From: Limibacillus halophilus
GTDB taxonomy: Bacteria; Pseudomonadota; Alphaproteobacteria; Kiloniellales; CECT-8803
Assembly (NCBI RefSeq): GCF_014191775.1
Contig: NZ_JACHXA010000002.1
Span: 186,001 to 250,000 of the forward strand
DNA length: 64,000 nucleotides
Reading direction: 5' to 3'
The notes beneath the pieces are model-generated. The model was given only the letters and a program-made list of their open reading frames with translations. It was not told the origin of the DNA and did not search any database. Position numbers and translations under genes: made by a program. Positions 41,660 through 51,689 of the stretch are shown here, piece by piece. Numbering within the stretch: position 1 is the stretch's first letter; every line of letters starts with the position of its first letter.

Positions 41660-42571
41660 CTATCGCCCGTTCCGCCGTGCCCGGAGGTTGAGATAATTGC
41701 CCGCCAGGATCAACACGCCGCCGATCAGCAGCCAGATTTCGACCGGCTCACCGTACAGCAGCATTCCCACCAGAGCGATTAACGGCAGGCGCAGATAATC
41801 CATGGGCGCCACGAAGGTGACTTCCGCAAGTCGATAGGCGCGGGTGAGGCAAAAATGGGCTGAAAGGCCGAAGAAAGTCACGACGACCAACCAAGCCCAA
41901 ACCAGCGTGCTCGGGAACGCAAAACCATCCAGCGACAACACCAGGCCAATGGGCGCCTGGATCAAAGCCATATAGAACAGGATCGTCAGTGCTGTCTCGG
42001 ACCCAGAGAGCTTCTTGGTGGCGAGAGTCGAGGCGGCAAAGCCTATGGCGCCGATCACCATGGCAATTGTTCCCTGATTGACGGACTCCAACCCCGGTCG
42101 AGTGATAACCAGGATGCCCGCGAATCCCACAACAATTCCAACCCCACGGAGCGCCGAAAACCGCTCCCCCAACACGAAGGGCGCCAAAATAGCGACCCAC
42201 AGTGGAGAGGTGAACTCGATGGCGAAGACTTCCGCGAGCGGAATATAAACAATCGCGAAAAACCAGCCGTACTGCCCGACGAAGTGCAGTAGGTTGCGCA
42301 GAAGGTGAGTCTTTAGATGACGCGTCCTGAACTGCGCAAGCCCGCGCCGGGTGCCCAGAGCGACGATCAGAATCATCGCAAAGCCGATGATCGAGCGATA
42401 AAACATGAGCTGGCTCGTGGTCAGCTCCTTGGATATCTCCCGACCAGCAATGGCCATGGCCGAAAAGGACAGCAACGCACCCACCATCCAAAGGACGGCG
42501 GACCAGGGGTTTTCACGCCCCACCTGCGGTCCTGGCTCGACCGCCCCTGTCGGCGCGACCTCCGCGGCCAT
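41660..42571 (-). CDS. EamA/DMT-family transporter
   Basis: 303 residues with ten predicted TM helices. Features are WMVGALLSFSAMAIAGREIS in helix 1, IVYIPLAEVFAIEFTSPLWVAILA at the end of repeat 1, and RAYRLAEVTFVAPMDYLRLPLIALVG in repeat 2. The N-terminus before helix 1 is polar. It starts three bases after gatB and is likely read through from the gat operon. It differs enough from its neighbour at 40715 that they are not a recent duplication. Confidence 0.85.
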   Translation of the reverse strand: MAAEVAPTGAVEPGPQVGRENPWSAVLWMVGALLSFSAMAIAGREISKELTTSQLMFYRSIIGFAMILIVALGTRRGLAQFRTRHLKTHLLRNLLHFVGQYGWFFAIVYIPLAEVFAIEFTSPLWVAILAPFVLGERFSALRGVGIVVGFAGILVITRPGLESVNQGTIAMVIGAIGFAASTLATKKLSGSETALTILFYMALIQAPIGLVLSLDGFAFPSTLVWAWLVVVTFFGLSAHFCLTRAYRLAEVTFVAPMDYLRLPLIALVGMLLYGEPVEIWLLIGGVLILAGNYLNLRARRNGR

Positions 42572-42574
42572 GGC

Positions 42575-44029
42575 CTATAATTCCAGTTTCTGGCGCAGAA
42601 TCTGATTTACGAGACCGGGATTAGCTTTGCCTTGCGTTGCTTTCATGACCTGGCCGACGAACCAGCCGACCACCTTGGGATTACCGTCCCTGATTTGCTG
42701 AACCTGTTCCGGGTTCTCAGCGATTAAACCTTCGACGATGGCTTCCAATGCACCGGTGTCGGAAATCTGCTTGAGGCCCTTTTCCTCGACAATGTTCGCC
42801 GCACTCTTGCCGCTGTCCCACATCTCCTCGAAGACCTCCTTGGCGATACGGCCGGAAACCGTACCATCGGCGATCAGGTCGAGCAGATTGCCAAGTCCCT
42901 CTGCGCCGACCGGAGCACTGGCTAGCGTCGCGCCGCTGGTGCGGTTCAACGCCCCGAAGAACTCGCCCATGACCCAGTTTGCCGCCAGCTTGGCATCACG
43001 GCCTTTGGCCACCGCCTCAAAGAAATCAGCGGTCGCCCGCTCGACGACGAGAACGCCCGCGTCATAGGACGATAGGCCATAGTCCGCCATGAAGCGTGCC
43101 TTCTTCTCGTCCGGCAATTCGGGCAGGGTCGCTTTGATCTCAGCGATCCAGTCTTCTTCCAGCACCAAGGGCAGAAGATCGGGATCTGGGAAATAGCGAT
43201 AATCATGCGCTTCCTCTTTGGAGCGCATGGAACGCGTTTCGCCCTTTCGAGCATCAAACAGGCGGGTTTCCTGCCTAATCTCACCGCCGTCTTCGAGAAT
43301 TTCGACCTGGCGGCGAGCCTCGTAGTCGATGGCCTGCTGGACATAGCGGATCGAGTTTACGTTTTTGATCTCGCAGCGCGTCCCGTAGGGCTCTCCTGGA
43401 CGCCGCATCGATACGTTGACATCGCAGCGCATAGAACCTTCGTCCATATTGCCGTCACAGGTCCCCAGATACCGCAGTATTGATCGCAGTTTGTGCAGAT
43501 ATGCGCCAACCTCCTCCGGCGAGCGCATGTCGGGTTTGGAGACAATCTCCATTAGCGCCACACCTGAGCGGTTCAAATCCACGTAGGTCTTGCGGGGATG
43601 CTGATCATGGAGCGACTTGCCCGCGTCCTGTTCCAGATGCAAACGCTCAATGCCGACTTCCTTCGTGGAGCCATCGGCAAGGTCGAGAAGGATCGTACCC
43701 TCGCCCACAATGGGCTGCAGGTACTGGGAAATCTGATAGCCCTGCGGCAGATCGGCGTAGAAGTAATTCTTACGTTCGAAAATGCTAACTAAATTGATCT
43801 GCGCCTTTAGTCCCAAACCGGTGCGTACCGCCTGCTCGACGCACATGCGGTTCAGCACGGGCAGCATACCGGGCATAGCCGCATCGACCATGGATACCTG
43901 GCTGTTGGGATCAGCACCGAAGCTGGTTGGCGCGCCGGAGAAAAGCTTCGAGTTGGAGATGACCTGAGCATGAACTTCCAGCCCGATCACCATCTCCCAG
44001 GGGCCGGTGCGGCCTTCGATCGTCGCCAT
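42575..44029 (-). CDS. gatB: Aspartyl/glutamyl-tRNA amidotransferase subunit B
   Basis: 484 residues, full length. The N-terminal GatB catalytic domain has [32 protein letters not shown] and the ammonia-channel region around [12 protein letters not shown] helical linker and the C-terminal YqeY-like domain follow ([19 protein letters not shown]). With GatA and GatC it converts misacylated Glu-tRNAGln (and Asp-tRNAAsn) to the amide forms. It lies three bases after gatA. Confidence 0.96.
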   Translation of the reverse strand: MATIEGRTGPWEMVIGLEVHAQVISNSKLFSGAPTSFGADPNSQVSMVDAAMPGMLPVLNRMCVEQAVRTGLGLKAQINLVSIFERKNYFYADLPQGYQISQYLQPIVGEGTILLDLADGSTKEVGIERLHLEQDAGKSLHDQHPRKTYVDLNRSGVALMEIVSKPDMRSPEEVGAYLHKLRSILRYLGTCDGNMDEGSMRCDVNVSMRRPGEPYGTRCEIKNVNSIRYVQQAIDYEARRQVEILEDGGEIRQETRLFDARKGETRSMRSKEEAHDYRYFPDPDLLPLVLEEDWIAEIKATLPELPDEKKARFMADYGLSSYDAGVLVVERATADFFEAVAKGRDAKLAANWVMGEFFGALNRTSGATLASAPVGAEGLGNLLDLIADGTVSGRIAKEVFEEMWDSGKSAANIVEEKGLKQISDTGALEAIVEGLIAENPEQVQQIRDGNPKVVGWFVGQVMKATQGKANPGLVNQILRQKLEL

Positions 44030-44032
44030 GAC

Positions 44033-45514
44033 TTACGCTCCCTTCCCGCAGAACGGTGGCAGCGCATCGAAGCCCGCCGCCTCTTCCAACACGCCTGCTA
44101 CGCGCAGCAGTGTCTCTTCATCGAATGCCCGGCCGATTATCTGCAGGCCAAGCGGCAAGCCGCCCGCCGACAAGCCCGCGGGAACCGAGATTCCCGGCAA
44201 CCCCGCCAGGTTCACCGGAACCGTGAAAATGTCGTTCAAGTACATTTGCACGGGATCATCCATATTCTCACCGACGGCGAAGGCAGCGCTGGGCGCGGTC
44301 GGTGTAAGAATTGCATCGACTTTCTGATAGGCATCCTGGAAATCCCGGAGGATCAGCGTGCGCACCTGCCGCGCTTTGTTGTAATAGGCATCGTAGTAGC
44401 CCGCCGACAGTACGTAGGTGCCGATAAGCACCCGCCGCTTGACCTCGGCACCAAAGCCTTCGCCGCGCGTGTTCTCGTACATCTCATCCAGGCTTTCGCC
44501 TTCGACCCTCAAGCCGTATCGCACACCGTCATAACGCGCCAGATTTGAAGAAGCCTCAGCGGGCGCAACAATGTAATAGGTCGGCAATGCATACTTTGTG
44601 TGTGGCAGGCTGATATCGACGATCTCGGCACCGGCAGCCTTCAACCAAGTAATGCCTTCCTGCCAGAGCCGCTCGATTTCTTCCGGCATTCCCTCCATGC
44701 GATACTCGGCGGGGACACCAATTCGCAAGCCCCGGATATCACCGGTCAAGGCCGCCTCATAGTCCGGAACGGGCACATTGACCGAAGTTGAATCCTTGGG
44801 ATCATGCCCTGCCATGGCCCCCAGCATGATGGCCGCGTCGCGAACGCTGCGGGTCATGGGTCCGGCCTGGTCCAGAGAAGACGCAAAGGCCACCGTCCCC
44901 CAGCGCGAGCAGCGCCCGTAGGTCGGCTTCAACCCAACAATTCCACATAGCGACGCCGGCTGACGGATTGAACCGCCGGTATCGGTTCCCGTCGCCGCCA
45001 GGGCGATACGGGCCGCCACGGCAGCCGCCGAACCGCCTGAAGAGCCTCCGGGCACCAGAGGCTTCTCCGCCCCTTCCGGCGTCCATGGGTTTCGGACGTT
45101 ACCGTAGTAGCTGGTAATGTTGGCCGAACCCATGGCGAATTCGTCCAGATTGAGCTTGCCCAGCATCACGGCGCCAGCATCCCAGAGGTTGGCGGTAACG
45201 CTCGACTCATAGGTCGGCTTGAAGCCGTCAAGGATATGGGACCCAGCGGTCGTCAGGACACCTTGCGTGCAGAACAGGTCCTTGATGGCAATGGGCAGGC
45301 CTTCCATCTTCCCCACGTCGCCTTTGCGGCGGCGTTCGTCGGAAGCGTCAGCCATCGTCAGCGCCTTCTCGGGCGTCTGGGTGATGAAGGCGTTGAGCTC
45401 TCCTGCCCCCTCGATTGCCTTTACGTGAGCCGCGGTCAGTTCGCGCGCGCTCGATTCGCCCTTGGCCAGAAGATCGCGGGCTTCGGCCAGCGTCAGATGC
45501 GTCAGTTCAGTCAT
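44033..45514 (-). CDS. gatA: Aspartyl/glutamyl-tRNA amidotransferase subunit A
   Basis: 493 residues, amidase signature family. The catalytic Lys lies in [12 protein letters not shown] near residue 78, and the Ser-cis-Ser motif is in [13 protein letters not shown] near 153-165, followed by [13 protein letters not shown]. The C-terminus has [16 protein letters not shown]. It releases ammonia from glutamine for GatB. The ATG at 45514 follows GTGGAG; the gene is six bases after gatC. Confidence 0.96.
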   Translation of the reverse strand: MTELTHLTLAEARDLLAKGESSARELTAAHVKAIEGAGELNAFITQTPEKALTMADASDERRRKGDVGKMEGLPIAIKDLFCTQGVLTTAGSHILDGFKPTYESSVTANLWDAGAVMLGKLNLDEFAMGSANITSYYGNVRNPWTPEGAEKPLVPGGSSGGSAAAVAARIALAATGTDTGGSIRQPASLCGIVGLKPTYGRCSRWGTVAFASSLDQAGPMTRSVRDAAIMLGAMAGHDPKDSTSVNVPVPDYEAALTGDIRGLRIGVPAEYRMEGMPEEIERLWQEGITWLKAAGAEIVDISLPHTKYALPTYYIVAPAEASSNLARYDGVRYGLRVEGESLDEMYENTRGEGFGAEVKRRVLIGTYVLSAGYYDAYYNKARQVRTLILRDFQDAYQKVDAILTPTAPSAAFAVGENMDDPVQMYLNDIFTVPVNLAGLPGISVPAGLSAGGLPLGLQIIGRAFDEETLLRVAGVLEEAAGFDALPPFCGKGA

Positions 45515-45520
45515 CGCTGC

Positions 45521-45808
45521 TTACTCCACGACCTTGGGAACGGCAAAGAAGTTGCCGGTAGCCTCAGGGGCGTTGGCTATGACTTTGTCACCCAGTCCGC
45601 CATCGCTGATAACGTCATCGCGGAGCGGCGGCCGGGTCTCGACGACGGAGGTCATGGGAGCAACCCCCTCGGTGTTCAAAGCACCCAGCTGCTCCACCCA
45701 ATCCAAAATCTGGTTGAGTTCGCTTGCCAAAGCTTCTCTTCCCGTCTCATCCACGCGGATACGAGCCAATCTCGCGATCTGCGTGACGGTGTCTTTGTCG
45801 ACCGTCAT
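45521..45808 (-). CDS. gatC: Aspartyl/glutamyl-tRNA amidotransferase subunit C
   Basis: 95 residues, the usual GatC length: VTQIARLARIRVDETGREALASELN at the start, ILDWVEQLGALNTEGVAPM in the middle, and a C-terminal GNFFAVPKVVE. It is a small stabilising subunit of GatCAB and the first gene of gatC-gatA-gatB. It is divergent from ruvX with about 160 bp between. Confidence 0.94.
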   Translation of the reverse strand: MTVDKDTVTQIARLARIRVDETGREALASELNQILDWVEQLGALNTEGVAPMTSVVETRPPLRDDVISDGGLGDKVIANAPEATGNFFAVPKVVE

Positions 45809-45967
45809 GGCCTCTTCTCCCACTATCAATCGAGGCGCGCTCCAAAGGTGCGCCAAAAGGAAAGTCGCGGCGGAAACTAACACCCCTGTAACGGCCCCTG
45901 CAAGTCGATGGATCAACGTGTCGGATAAGGGTTGCAACCAAACCGCCCCACGGCGCATAGATGGGGC

Positions 45968-46450
45968 ATGAAAGCCGACATTCTTGACCTACACGAACTG
46001 CCTAAGCGCCTGAAACCGCGCCAGAGAGTCCTGGGATTGGACCTGGGTGAAAAAACCATCGGGCTGGCAATTTCCGACTCCGGCTTATCGCTTGCCTCGC
46101 CGCTGGAAACCATCCGCCGCAGCAAGTTCACCAAGGATGCTGCGGCGCTTGGCGCGCTCATTCAAGAACGTAATGTCGGCGCCCTCGTTATCGGCCTGCC
46201 CGTCAACATGGACGGCAGCGAAGGCCCGCGCTGTCAATCTGTCCGCACCTTTGCGGAGAACCTTGCCTCCATCGCAAACGTCATGCTGCCAGCAGCCTTT
46301 TGGGACGAGCGGTTGTCGACCTCGGCGGTCCAGCGCTTCCTGATCGACGAGGCCGACATGACGCGCCAGCGCCGTGGCGAGGTGGTGGACAAGATGGCCG
46401 CCGCCTACATTCTCCAGGGCGCGCTGGACCGCTTATCTAACCCCGTCTGA
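45968..46450 (+). CDS. ruvX: YqgF/RuvX pre-16S rRNA nuclease family protein
   Basis: 160 residues of the RNase H-like YqgF family: RVLGLDLGEKTIGLAISDSG with the first Asp, VIGLPVNMDGSEGPR, and DERLSTSAVQRFL with the acidic pair. E. coli YqgF matures the 5' end of 16S rRNA; a Holliday junction role has also been proposed for the family. It is divergent from gatCAB, a common arrangement in alphaproteobacteria. It converges on the cytochrome gene. Confidence 0.92.
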   Translation: MKADILDLHELPKRLKPRQRVLGLDLGEKTIGLAISDSGLSLASPLETIRRSKFTKDAAALGALIQERNVGALVIGLPVNMDGSEGPRCQSVRTFAENLASIANVMLPAAFWDERLSTSAVQRFLIDEADMTRQRRGEVVDKMAAAYILQGALDRLSNPV

Positions 46451-46454
46451 CCGC

Positions 46455-47303
46455 TTATTTGGGCGGCAGGCTCCTGAGGTAAGCGACAATGGCGTTCATA
46501 TCTTCCTCCGAGACGCTGTTGTAGTAGTAGACGCCCATCGGCGGCAACAAGTGGGATCCATCAGGGCGCACACCTGTCCTTATGATTGTCTTGATCTCCG
46601 TATCGCTATAGCCCGACAAACCTGTTGGCGTCAGGTTGGCGGCATAACTGATACCCCAAGGCCCCTCGAAAGGTATGCCGCCTCCACCAAGGCCATTTTC
46701 CGGATCCGGCATGCCGTTCGCATCCAATGAAGAATGGCATTCCATGCAGTGCCCCAAAGGTCCGGCAAGATACTCGCCGTAAGCAACCAGATCATCCCGG
46801 CTGACTTTCGCGACCGAGACGACCGGTGGGCCATAGCTGGCCGGCAGTGGCATGGCGAACTCCGGCGCCGGCGTTTCGTTGCGGATCGCCGGAACGCTCT
46901 GAAGGTAGGTCACGATTGCGTCCAGATCTTCATCGGCGATGCTACGGTAAAAATGAAAGGGCATCGGCGGGCCGATCAGCGACCCATCGGGCCTCAGGCC
47001 ATCACGAATCGCTCGTTTGATTTCGTCCGCGCTCCAGGTGCCAATGCCGGTCTCCGGGTCCGGCGTAATGTTCGGGCTGATCACCTTTCCCCAAGGTCCC
47101 GAAACGTCCAACCCCCCAGCCAAAGCCATCCCTTCAACAGGTCCGGCAGGGCCTTGCTGCGTGTGGCAGTTCCCGCAGGCCACAACTCCTTCGACAAGAT
47201 AGCGCCCTCGCTCAAAAGGGGTTTGTGCTTGAACAACCGTAGCCAATGAAATGAAACTGAGAATGAATGCGGGGAACGCCCGCGCAATTACCAAACGCCA
47301 CAT
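46455..47303 (-). CDS. Secreted di-haem cytochrome c
   Basis: 282 residues with a signal peptide (VIARAFPAFILSFISLATVV, cleavage near VQAQ) and two haem motifs, CGNCH near residue 45 and CMECH near residue 188. Each domain has an ITPDPETGIGTWS / LTPTGLSGYSD turn and a PPMPF/PPMG Met ligand. The two halves are duplicated. The layout is that of cytochrome subunits of alcohol/aldehyde/gluconate dehydrogenases, but no dehydrogenase gene is adjacent, so its donor is unknown. The ATG at 47303 follows GAGG. Confidence 0.88.
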   Translation of the reverse strand: MWRLVIARAFPAFILSFISLATVVQAQTPFERGRYLVEGVVACGNCHTQQGPAGPVEGMALAGGLDVSGPWGKVISPNITPDPETGIGTWSADEIKRAIRDGLRPDGSLIGPPMPFHFYRSIADEDLDAIVTYLQSVPAIRNETPAPEFAMPLPASYGPPVVSVAKVSRDDLVAYGEYLAGPLGHCMECHSSLDANGMPDPENGLGGGGIPFEGPWGISYAANLTPTGLSGYSDTEIKTIIRTGVRPDGSHLLPPMGVYYYNSVSEEDMNAIVAYLRSLPPK

Positions 47304-47438
47304 CTCTTTGATCCTCGAGAAACATACGCTTAGCCGAAACACGCGTGCGCGACCGGCCGCCTTCGGCTCAGCCGGCCCGGCGCGTGCATACTAGTCTGGA
47401 AACACTCGGTTGCGGAGAGGGTATTTTCGAAATTTTAC

Positions 47439-48347
47439 TTATTCTGGCAGAGGGATAAATTCATCGTCATCGGGCACCGCGTCGAAACGCCCCTCCTTCC
47501 AATCAGCCTTCGCCCGCTCAATCCGCTCCTTTCGGGAGGAAACAAAATTCCACCAGATGAAACGTTCCTCCGGAAAAGGCTCACCGCCCAGAAGCATGAC
47601 GCGCATCGGGCTCTCAGCCTGAAGCACCGGCGCGCCGCCGGGACGCAGGACGGACATGACGCCCGGCGCCAGTGGCCGGCCGTCAAGATTCCCCTCACCC
47701 GAAATTGGATAAATCGCCCGTGCCTCGTATGCGCTTGGAAGCGCAAGGCGCGCACCAGCATCCAGGTTGGCATCGAGATAAAAAAGCGACGATTGAACGG
47801 CGACTGGTGCTGTCTGACCATAGGCCCTACCGGCCAACAGTCGCAAACGGACGCCGTCCAGCTCTATAGTCGGCAGTTCAGCCTCGCTGCAATGCTGAAA
47901 CGAGGGCTCGACTTCCTCTTTATCCGTCGGCAAAGCGATCCAAGCCTGGATGCCGTGCAGTGTGGCATCGGCCGCACGAACCTCCGGGGCGGTGCGCTCG
48001 GAATGCACGATCCCTCGGCCCGCTGTCATCCAGTTGACTGCGCCGGGCCGAATGGGCTGAACATACCCCAAACTGTCGCGGTGCAGAATTTCGCCCTGGA
48101 ACAAATAGGTAATGGTGGACAGACCGATATGCGGGTGTGGCCGCACGTCGATCCCCGTCCCTGGTGCGAAATCCGCAGGGCCCATCTCATCGAAAAACAC
48201 GAAAGGGCCAACGGCGCGACATTCCGCGACCGGCAGAATCCGCCGAACCGAGAATCCACCCAGATCACGTGACCTGGGCTTGATCTCCAATCCTACGCAG
48301 CCCTCGCAGCTATCGCAGTCTGCTTTATCCGCCGGTTGCCAGCTCAT
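47439..48347 (-). CDS. Pirin-family bicupin protein
   Basis: 302 residues. The pirin N-terminal cupin has GPFVFFDEMGPADFAPGTGIDVRPHPHIGLSTITYLFQGEI with the His/His/Glu metal ligands, then AVNWMTAGRGIVHSER. A pirin C-terminal domain contains GGEPFPEERFIWWNFVSS. An unusual Cys-rich N-terminus (DCDSCEGC) precedes the cupin and could bind metal. ATG 48347 follows GGGAGGAA. Bacterial pirins include quercetinases, but this activity is unproven here. It lies 16 bp after the binding-protein gene. Confidence 0.9.
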   Translation of the reverse strand: MSWQPADKADCDSCEGCVGLEIKPRSRDLGGFSVRRILPVAECRAVGPFVFFDEMGPADFAPGTGIDVRPHPHIGLSTITYLFQGEILHRDSLGYVQPIRPGAVNWMTAGRGIVHSERTAPEVRAADATLHGIQAWIALPTDKEEVEPSFQHCSEAELPTIELDGVRLRLLAGRAYGQTAPVAVQSSLFYLDANLDAGARLALPSAYEARAIYPISGEGNLDGRPLAPGVMSVLRPGGAPVLQAESPMRVMLLGGEPFPEERFIWWNFVSSRKERIERAKADWKEGRFDAVPDDDEFIPLPE

Positions 48348-48363
48348 ATTTTCCTCCCGATGA

Positions 48364-50055
48364 CTAATCGTTCCATCGCCAGTTTTCGACCCAGTAGGTC
48401 GTGGGCGAGAGATGCCCCGTTGGGACGACACCCTGCATCTCCTTGGGCAGAACATAGGTTGCCGCCCGCCAGTAAAGCGGTAATACCGGCAGATCCTCGG
48501 CGTAAATTTGCTGTAGCTTGAGCCATAAATCCGCGCGCCGCTCCCTGTCCAACTCCCGCTCAATCGCATCGAGCAACCGATCGACTTCGGGATTGTTGTA
48601 GCCGGTGTAATTCTGCCCCGACCAGTTATTGGCTTCGCTGGGCACTTCCTCGCTGTGCAACGTCGTGCGCGGCACGCTTTCAGGTGCCGATAACCAAGCA
48701 AAGAGTGCCAGTCCGGTAAACTTACGCTTTGAGACCGTCTCGCCGAAGAACACTCGTGCCGGTTCGTTACGGATGCGCAGGTCAATTCCTACTTGCCGCC
48801 AACCGGCTTGCAGCACCTGCTCCACGAGTTCGCGTGTCCGGTCGCCTGCGGTGGTCATCAGTTCCAACCGAAGAGGCTCGCCTTTGGCATTGTGCCTTAC
48901 ACCGCCTTGCATCCGGTCCCAACCGGCTTCGTCGAGCAGTGCCGCCGCCGCTTTCGGATCATAGGGGTAGCGCGCTACTTGGTCGCTGAAGACCCAGTCC
49001 AGCGGCGAAACGTTGGTGAGGGCGACCGGTTGACGACCCTGGAACAACTGCTCGCTGATCGCCTGCCGGTCGGCTGAGAGAATGAGCGCTTTGCGGACCT
49101 TGCGGTCTGCCAGGATCGGGTTCTCCAGCATCAGGTCGAGGTGCTCGTAGATTAAACCGGGCTTAAAGAAGACCTGAAACGTGTCGCCATGGCGCTCTGC
49201 GAAGGCAAGCCCTTGATCAATCGTCAAGCCAAGCTCGCCCGCGATCATATCGATCTCGCCGGACAGGAGATTGGCTTCCAGAGCGGCGGTGTTCTCGATG
49301 GTCCGCACGATGATCCGCTCGAATGCCGGCTTTTCACCCCACCAGGTTTCGTTAAGCACCAGAACAACGTGGGAGCCCTTGACCACCTCGGAAATACGGT
49401 AAGGCCCGAAATAGAGTCCCGGATTGGTCGAATCGCTGTCATAGGCAGTTCGGTTCCGATACTCCGCCGGATTGGCTTCAAACAGCGGCCGCTCGATGTG
49501 AGCCGGGAGAAGTTCAAGTCCGTTCGCCGCGTTGTAGTCAAACGTCACGCGGTCAACGTGCAGCACGAAACGGCGGGCGCTCAACACCTCAACATCCAGA
49601 ATTCGACGAAACCCCTCCAGGCTTGCCACACCGCTTTGCGGATTCCTGCCAACCTGCCAGGTGAAAACAACGTCCTCGCTGGTTACCGGCGTACCGTCCC
49701 CCCACGCCGCTCCCTCGACAATCTCATAGGTAACGGCAATTCCCTCTTCACCGGATGCCGTGGTTTCGCGGACTGCCAATCCATTTTCCAGCGTCGGCAC
49801 CTCGGTACAGACCAGGCAGGCTAATTCCCAATTCTCGTCGTAGCTGGTCAAAGGCCGGCGTGCCAAACCCAACACGTAGCTCTTGGCCAACATGGAATCG
49901 ATCAAAGGATGCAACGTCGAAGGAAACTGCGAGATGCCAATACGCAGGGTGCGCGCCTGGGCCGCCGGGCTCGCGGCCAAGAGCACGATCCCCATAACCG
50001 CCAATAGCGGTAAAAGTCCAAGCCATCCAAGTCGCTGGCGGTTGTGCAAACTCAC
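48364..50055 (-). CDS. Peptide/nickel-type ABC transporter substrate-binding protein (SBP_bac_5)
   Basis: 563 residues. The signal peptide covers about 1-34 (LGLLPLLAVMGIVLLAAS, cleavage near AQA). The rest is the SBP_bac_5 fold: TLRIGISQFPSTLHPL at the start, DGTPVTSEDVVFTWQ, GLYFGPYRISEVVKG, and ADRKVRKALILSADRQAISEQLFQG. A typical C-terminus has NPEVDRLLDAIERELD. The start GTG overlaps the pyrE stop (GTGA). No permease or ATPase gene is beside it, so it is an orphan component. The ligand is unknown. Confidence 0.9.
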   Translation of the reverse strand: MSLHNRQRLGWLGLLPLLAVMGIVLLAASPAAQARTLRIGISQFPSTLHPLIDSMLAKSYVLGLARRPLTSYDENWELACLVCTEVPTLENGLAVRETTASGEEGIAVTYEIVEGAAWGDGTPVTSEDVVFTWQVGRNPQSGVASLEGFRRILDVEVLSARRFVLHVDRVTFDYNAANGLELLPAHIERPLFEANPAEYRNRTAYDSDSTNPGLYFGPYRISEVVKGSHVVLVLNETWWGEKPAFERIIVRTIENTAALEANLLSGEIDMIAGELGLTIDQGLAFAERHGDTFQVFFKPGLIYEHLDLMLENPILADRKVRKALILSADRQAISEQLFQGRQPVALTNVSPLDWVFSDQVARYPYDPKAAAALLDEAGWDRMQGGVRHNAKGEPLRLELMTTAGDRTRELVEQVLQAGWRQVGIDLRIRNEPARVFFGETVSKRKFTGLALFAWLSAPESVPRTTLHSEEVPSEANNWSGQNYTGYNNPEVDRLLDAIERELDRERRADLWLKLQQIYAEDLPVLPLYWRAATYVLPKEMQGVVPTGHLSPTTYWVENWRWND

Positions 50056-50723
50056 GCCCCCTCGCCGCTATTCTTTTTCGACCAGCCATCCGGGTCTTCC
50101 AGAAAGGCTCGTACAGATTTGATGCCCTCAGACGTCAAGTAACCCGCTTCCTCGGCCACGGCCAAAGCATCCCACCAAGTGCAAAGGGCGTGTAACGCCA
50201 CTCCCGCATCCGTCAGCTTCTGCAGGCCTTCAGGAAAGATGCCATAGTGAAAAATGACCGCGGTATGGGCGCATTCAGCCCCAGCAGCCCGCAAGGCATC
50301 AACGAAAATCATCTTGGAACCGCCGTCGGTCGCAAGGTCCTCGATCAGCAATACGCGATCGCCATCCTTGAAAGAGCCCTCAATCTGGGCGTTGCGGCCA
50401 AATCCCTTGGGTTTCTTACGCACATAGATCATGGGCAACCCCGCCCGCTCTGCGATCCAGGCGGCAAAGGGAATGCCCGCGGTCTCGCCGCCTGCCACCA
50501 CGTCGAAACGCTCATGACCGGCACTGTCCTGCACCTTTTCAAGCAGCAGGTCCATCAACCGCGCCCGGGCTCTTGGGAAAGCGATGATCTTCCGGCAATC
50601 GACATATACCGGGCTTTTGCGGCCTGAGGTGAAGGTGAAAGGATCGTCAGGCCGAAACAGAACGGCTTCAATCTCCATCAATATTCGGGCGGTGGTGCGG
50701 GCTGCTGAATCGATCTGGCTCAT
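50052..50723 (-). CDS. pyrE: Orotate phosphoribosyltransferase
   Basis: 223 residues of the PRTase family: FTFTSGRKSPVYVDCRKII at the start, GGETAGIPFAAWIAERAGLP, and the PRPP-binding DRVLLIEDLATDGGSK near residues 125-140. It makes orotidine 5'-phosphate in pyrimidine synthesis; the end of pyrC lies at the other side of the window. It overlaps the downstream binding-protein gene by four bases. ATG 50723 is preferred over an upstream ATG at 50777 on family length. Confidence 0.93.
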   Translation of the reverse strand: MSQIDSAARTTARILMEIEAVLFRPDDPFTFTSGRKSPVYVDCRKIIAFPRARARLMDLLLEKVQDSAGHERFDVVAGGETAGIPFAAWIAERAGLPMIYVRKKPKGFGRNAQIEGSFKDGDRVLLIEDLATDGGSKMIFVDALRAAGAECAHTAVIFHYGIFPEGLQKLTDAGVALHALCTWWDALAVAEEAGYLTSEGIKSVRAFLEDPDGWSKKNSGEGA

Positions 50724-50861
50724 GAGCTTACTGTTGCGTCCTTCGGATTTTGTATTATCGGCCACTATTACTGTCATCGAACATGATTAATGAGAGATAG
50801 CTGTGAGAGCAACAACCGGGGAGCCTTTACAGGGCGCAGCACCGCCGCCACTCTCTTGGGT

Positions 50862-51689
50862 ATGGCTGACGATTCGATGATTGATGATAACCAGGAAACC
50901 GAAGCTCTGGCGGTTTGGCAAACGCTTAGCCGCTTGCGCAGCGCGCGACCGCTCGTGCACTGCGTGACGAATGCGGTCGCAATGGACCTGACGGCGAATT
51001 TACTGCTCGCGGCCGGCGCCTCCCCGGTTATGGCGCACGCCAAGGAAGAAGTGGAAGAAGTTGCCAGCGCCGCCGCTGCCCTGTGCATTAATATTGGCAC
51101 GCTGGACGGGCCGAGTGCCGAAGCCATGTATCTAGCCGCCAAGGCGGCCGTTGAATCCGGTGTTCCATGGCTATTGGACCCGGTTGGCGTGGGCGCCACA
51201 TCCTTTCGGCGGGAGATTGCAGAGCGCTTATCTCATCTTCAACCTAGCGTCATTCGCGGCAATGCCTCGGAGATCACCGCCCTCAGCCAGGAAACCGGCG
51301 GCGGCCACGGTGTCGATGCAACCATCGAATCCTGGGATGCTTTGGATGCCGCCCAGGATCTTGCACGCAAATGCGGAACCGTCGTCGCCGTCACCGGGTC
51401 TATCGATTACGTGACCAATGGTCACGATATGACCGCGATCGCCAATGGCAGCGAAATGATGGGGCGCGTCACCGCCGTCGGCTGCGCGCTCTCCGCCCTG
51501 ACCGCAGCTTGCCTCGCTGTTCAAGAAGATCCCATGCGGGCCACGGTACATGCGCTTGTCATTATGGGAGTAGCAGGTGAGTTTGCCGCCGAACGGGCGG
51601 TGGCTCCAGGCAGTTTCCGAAGCGCGTTGGTGGACGCCATCTACCTGCTCGACGAAGCAACACTGGTCAAGGCAGTGCGCATCGGATGA
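50862..51689 (+). CDS. thiM: Hydroxyethylthiazole kinase
   Basis: 275 residues of the ThiM family: RPLVHCVTNAVAMDLTANLLLAAGASPVM at the start, GVPWLLDPVGVGATSFR, VIRGNASEI, VAVTGSIDYVTNG and VGCALSALTAACLA near the active site. It phosphorylates the thiazole moiety for thiamine salvage. The stop overlaps thiE by four bases. No canonical TPP riboswitch is seen in the short leader. ATG 50862 or 50877 may be the true start. Confidence 0.93.
   Translation: MADDSMIDDNQETEALAVWQTLSRLRSARPLVHCVTNAVAMDLTANLLLAAGASPVMAHAKEEVEEVASAAAALCINIGTLDGPSAEAMYLAAKAAVESGVPWLLDPVGVGATSFRREIAERLSHLQPSVIRGNASEITALSQETGGGHGVDATIESWDALDAAQDLARKCGTVVAVTGSIDYVTNGHDMTAIANGSEMMGRVTAVGCALSALTAACLAVQEDPMRATVHALVIMGVAGEFAAERAVAPGSFRSALVDAIYLLDEATLVKAVRIG

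Noticed and set aside
50724-50861. Possible TPP riboswitch before thiM
   Set aside because: The leader has GGGGAGCC and TGAGAGA pieces, but the conserved thi-box parts (CTGAGA followed by ACCTGATC..GGATAATACCAGCG-like sequence) are not found and the interval is short.
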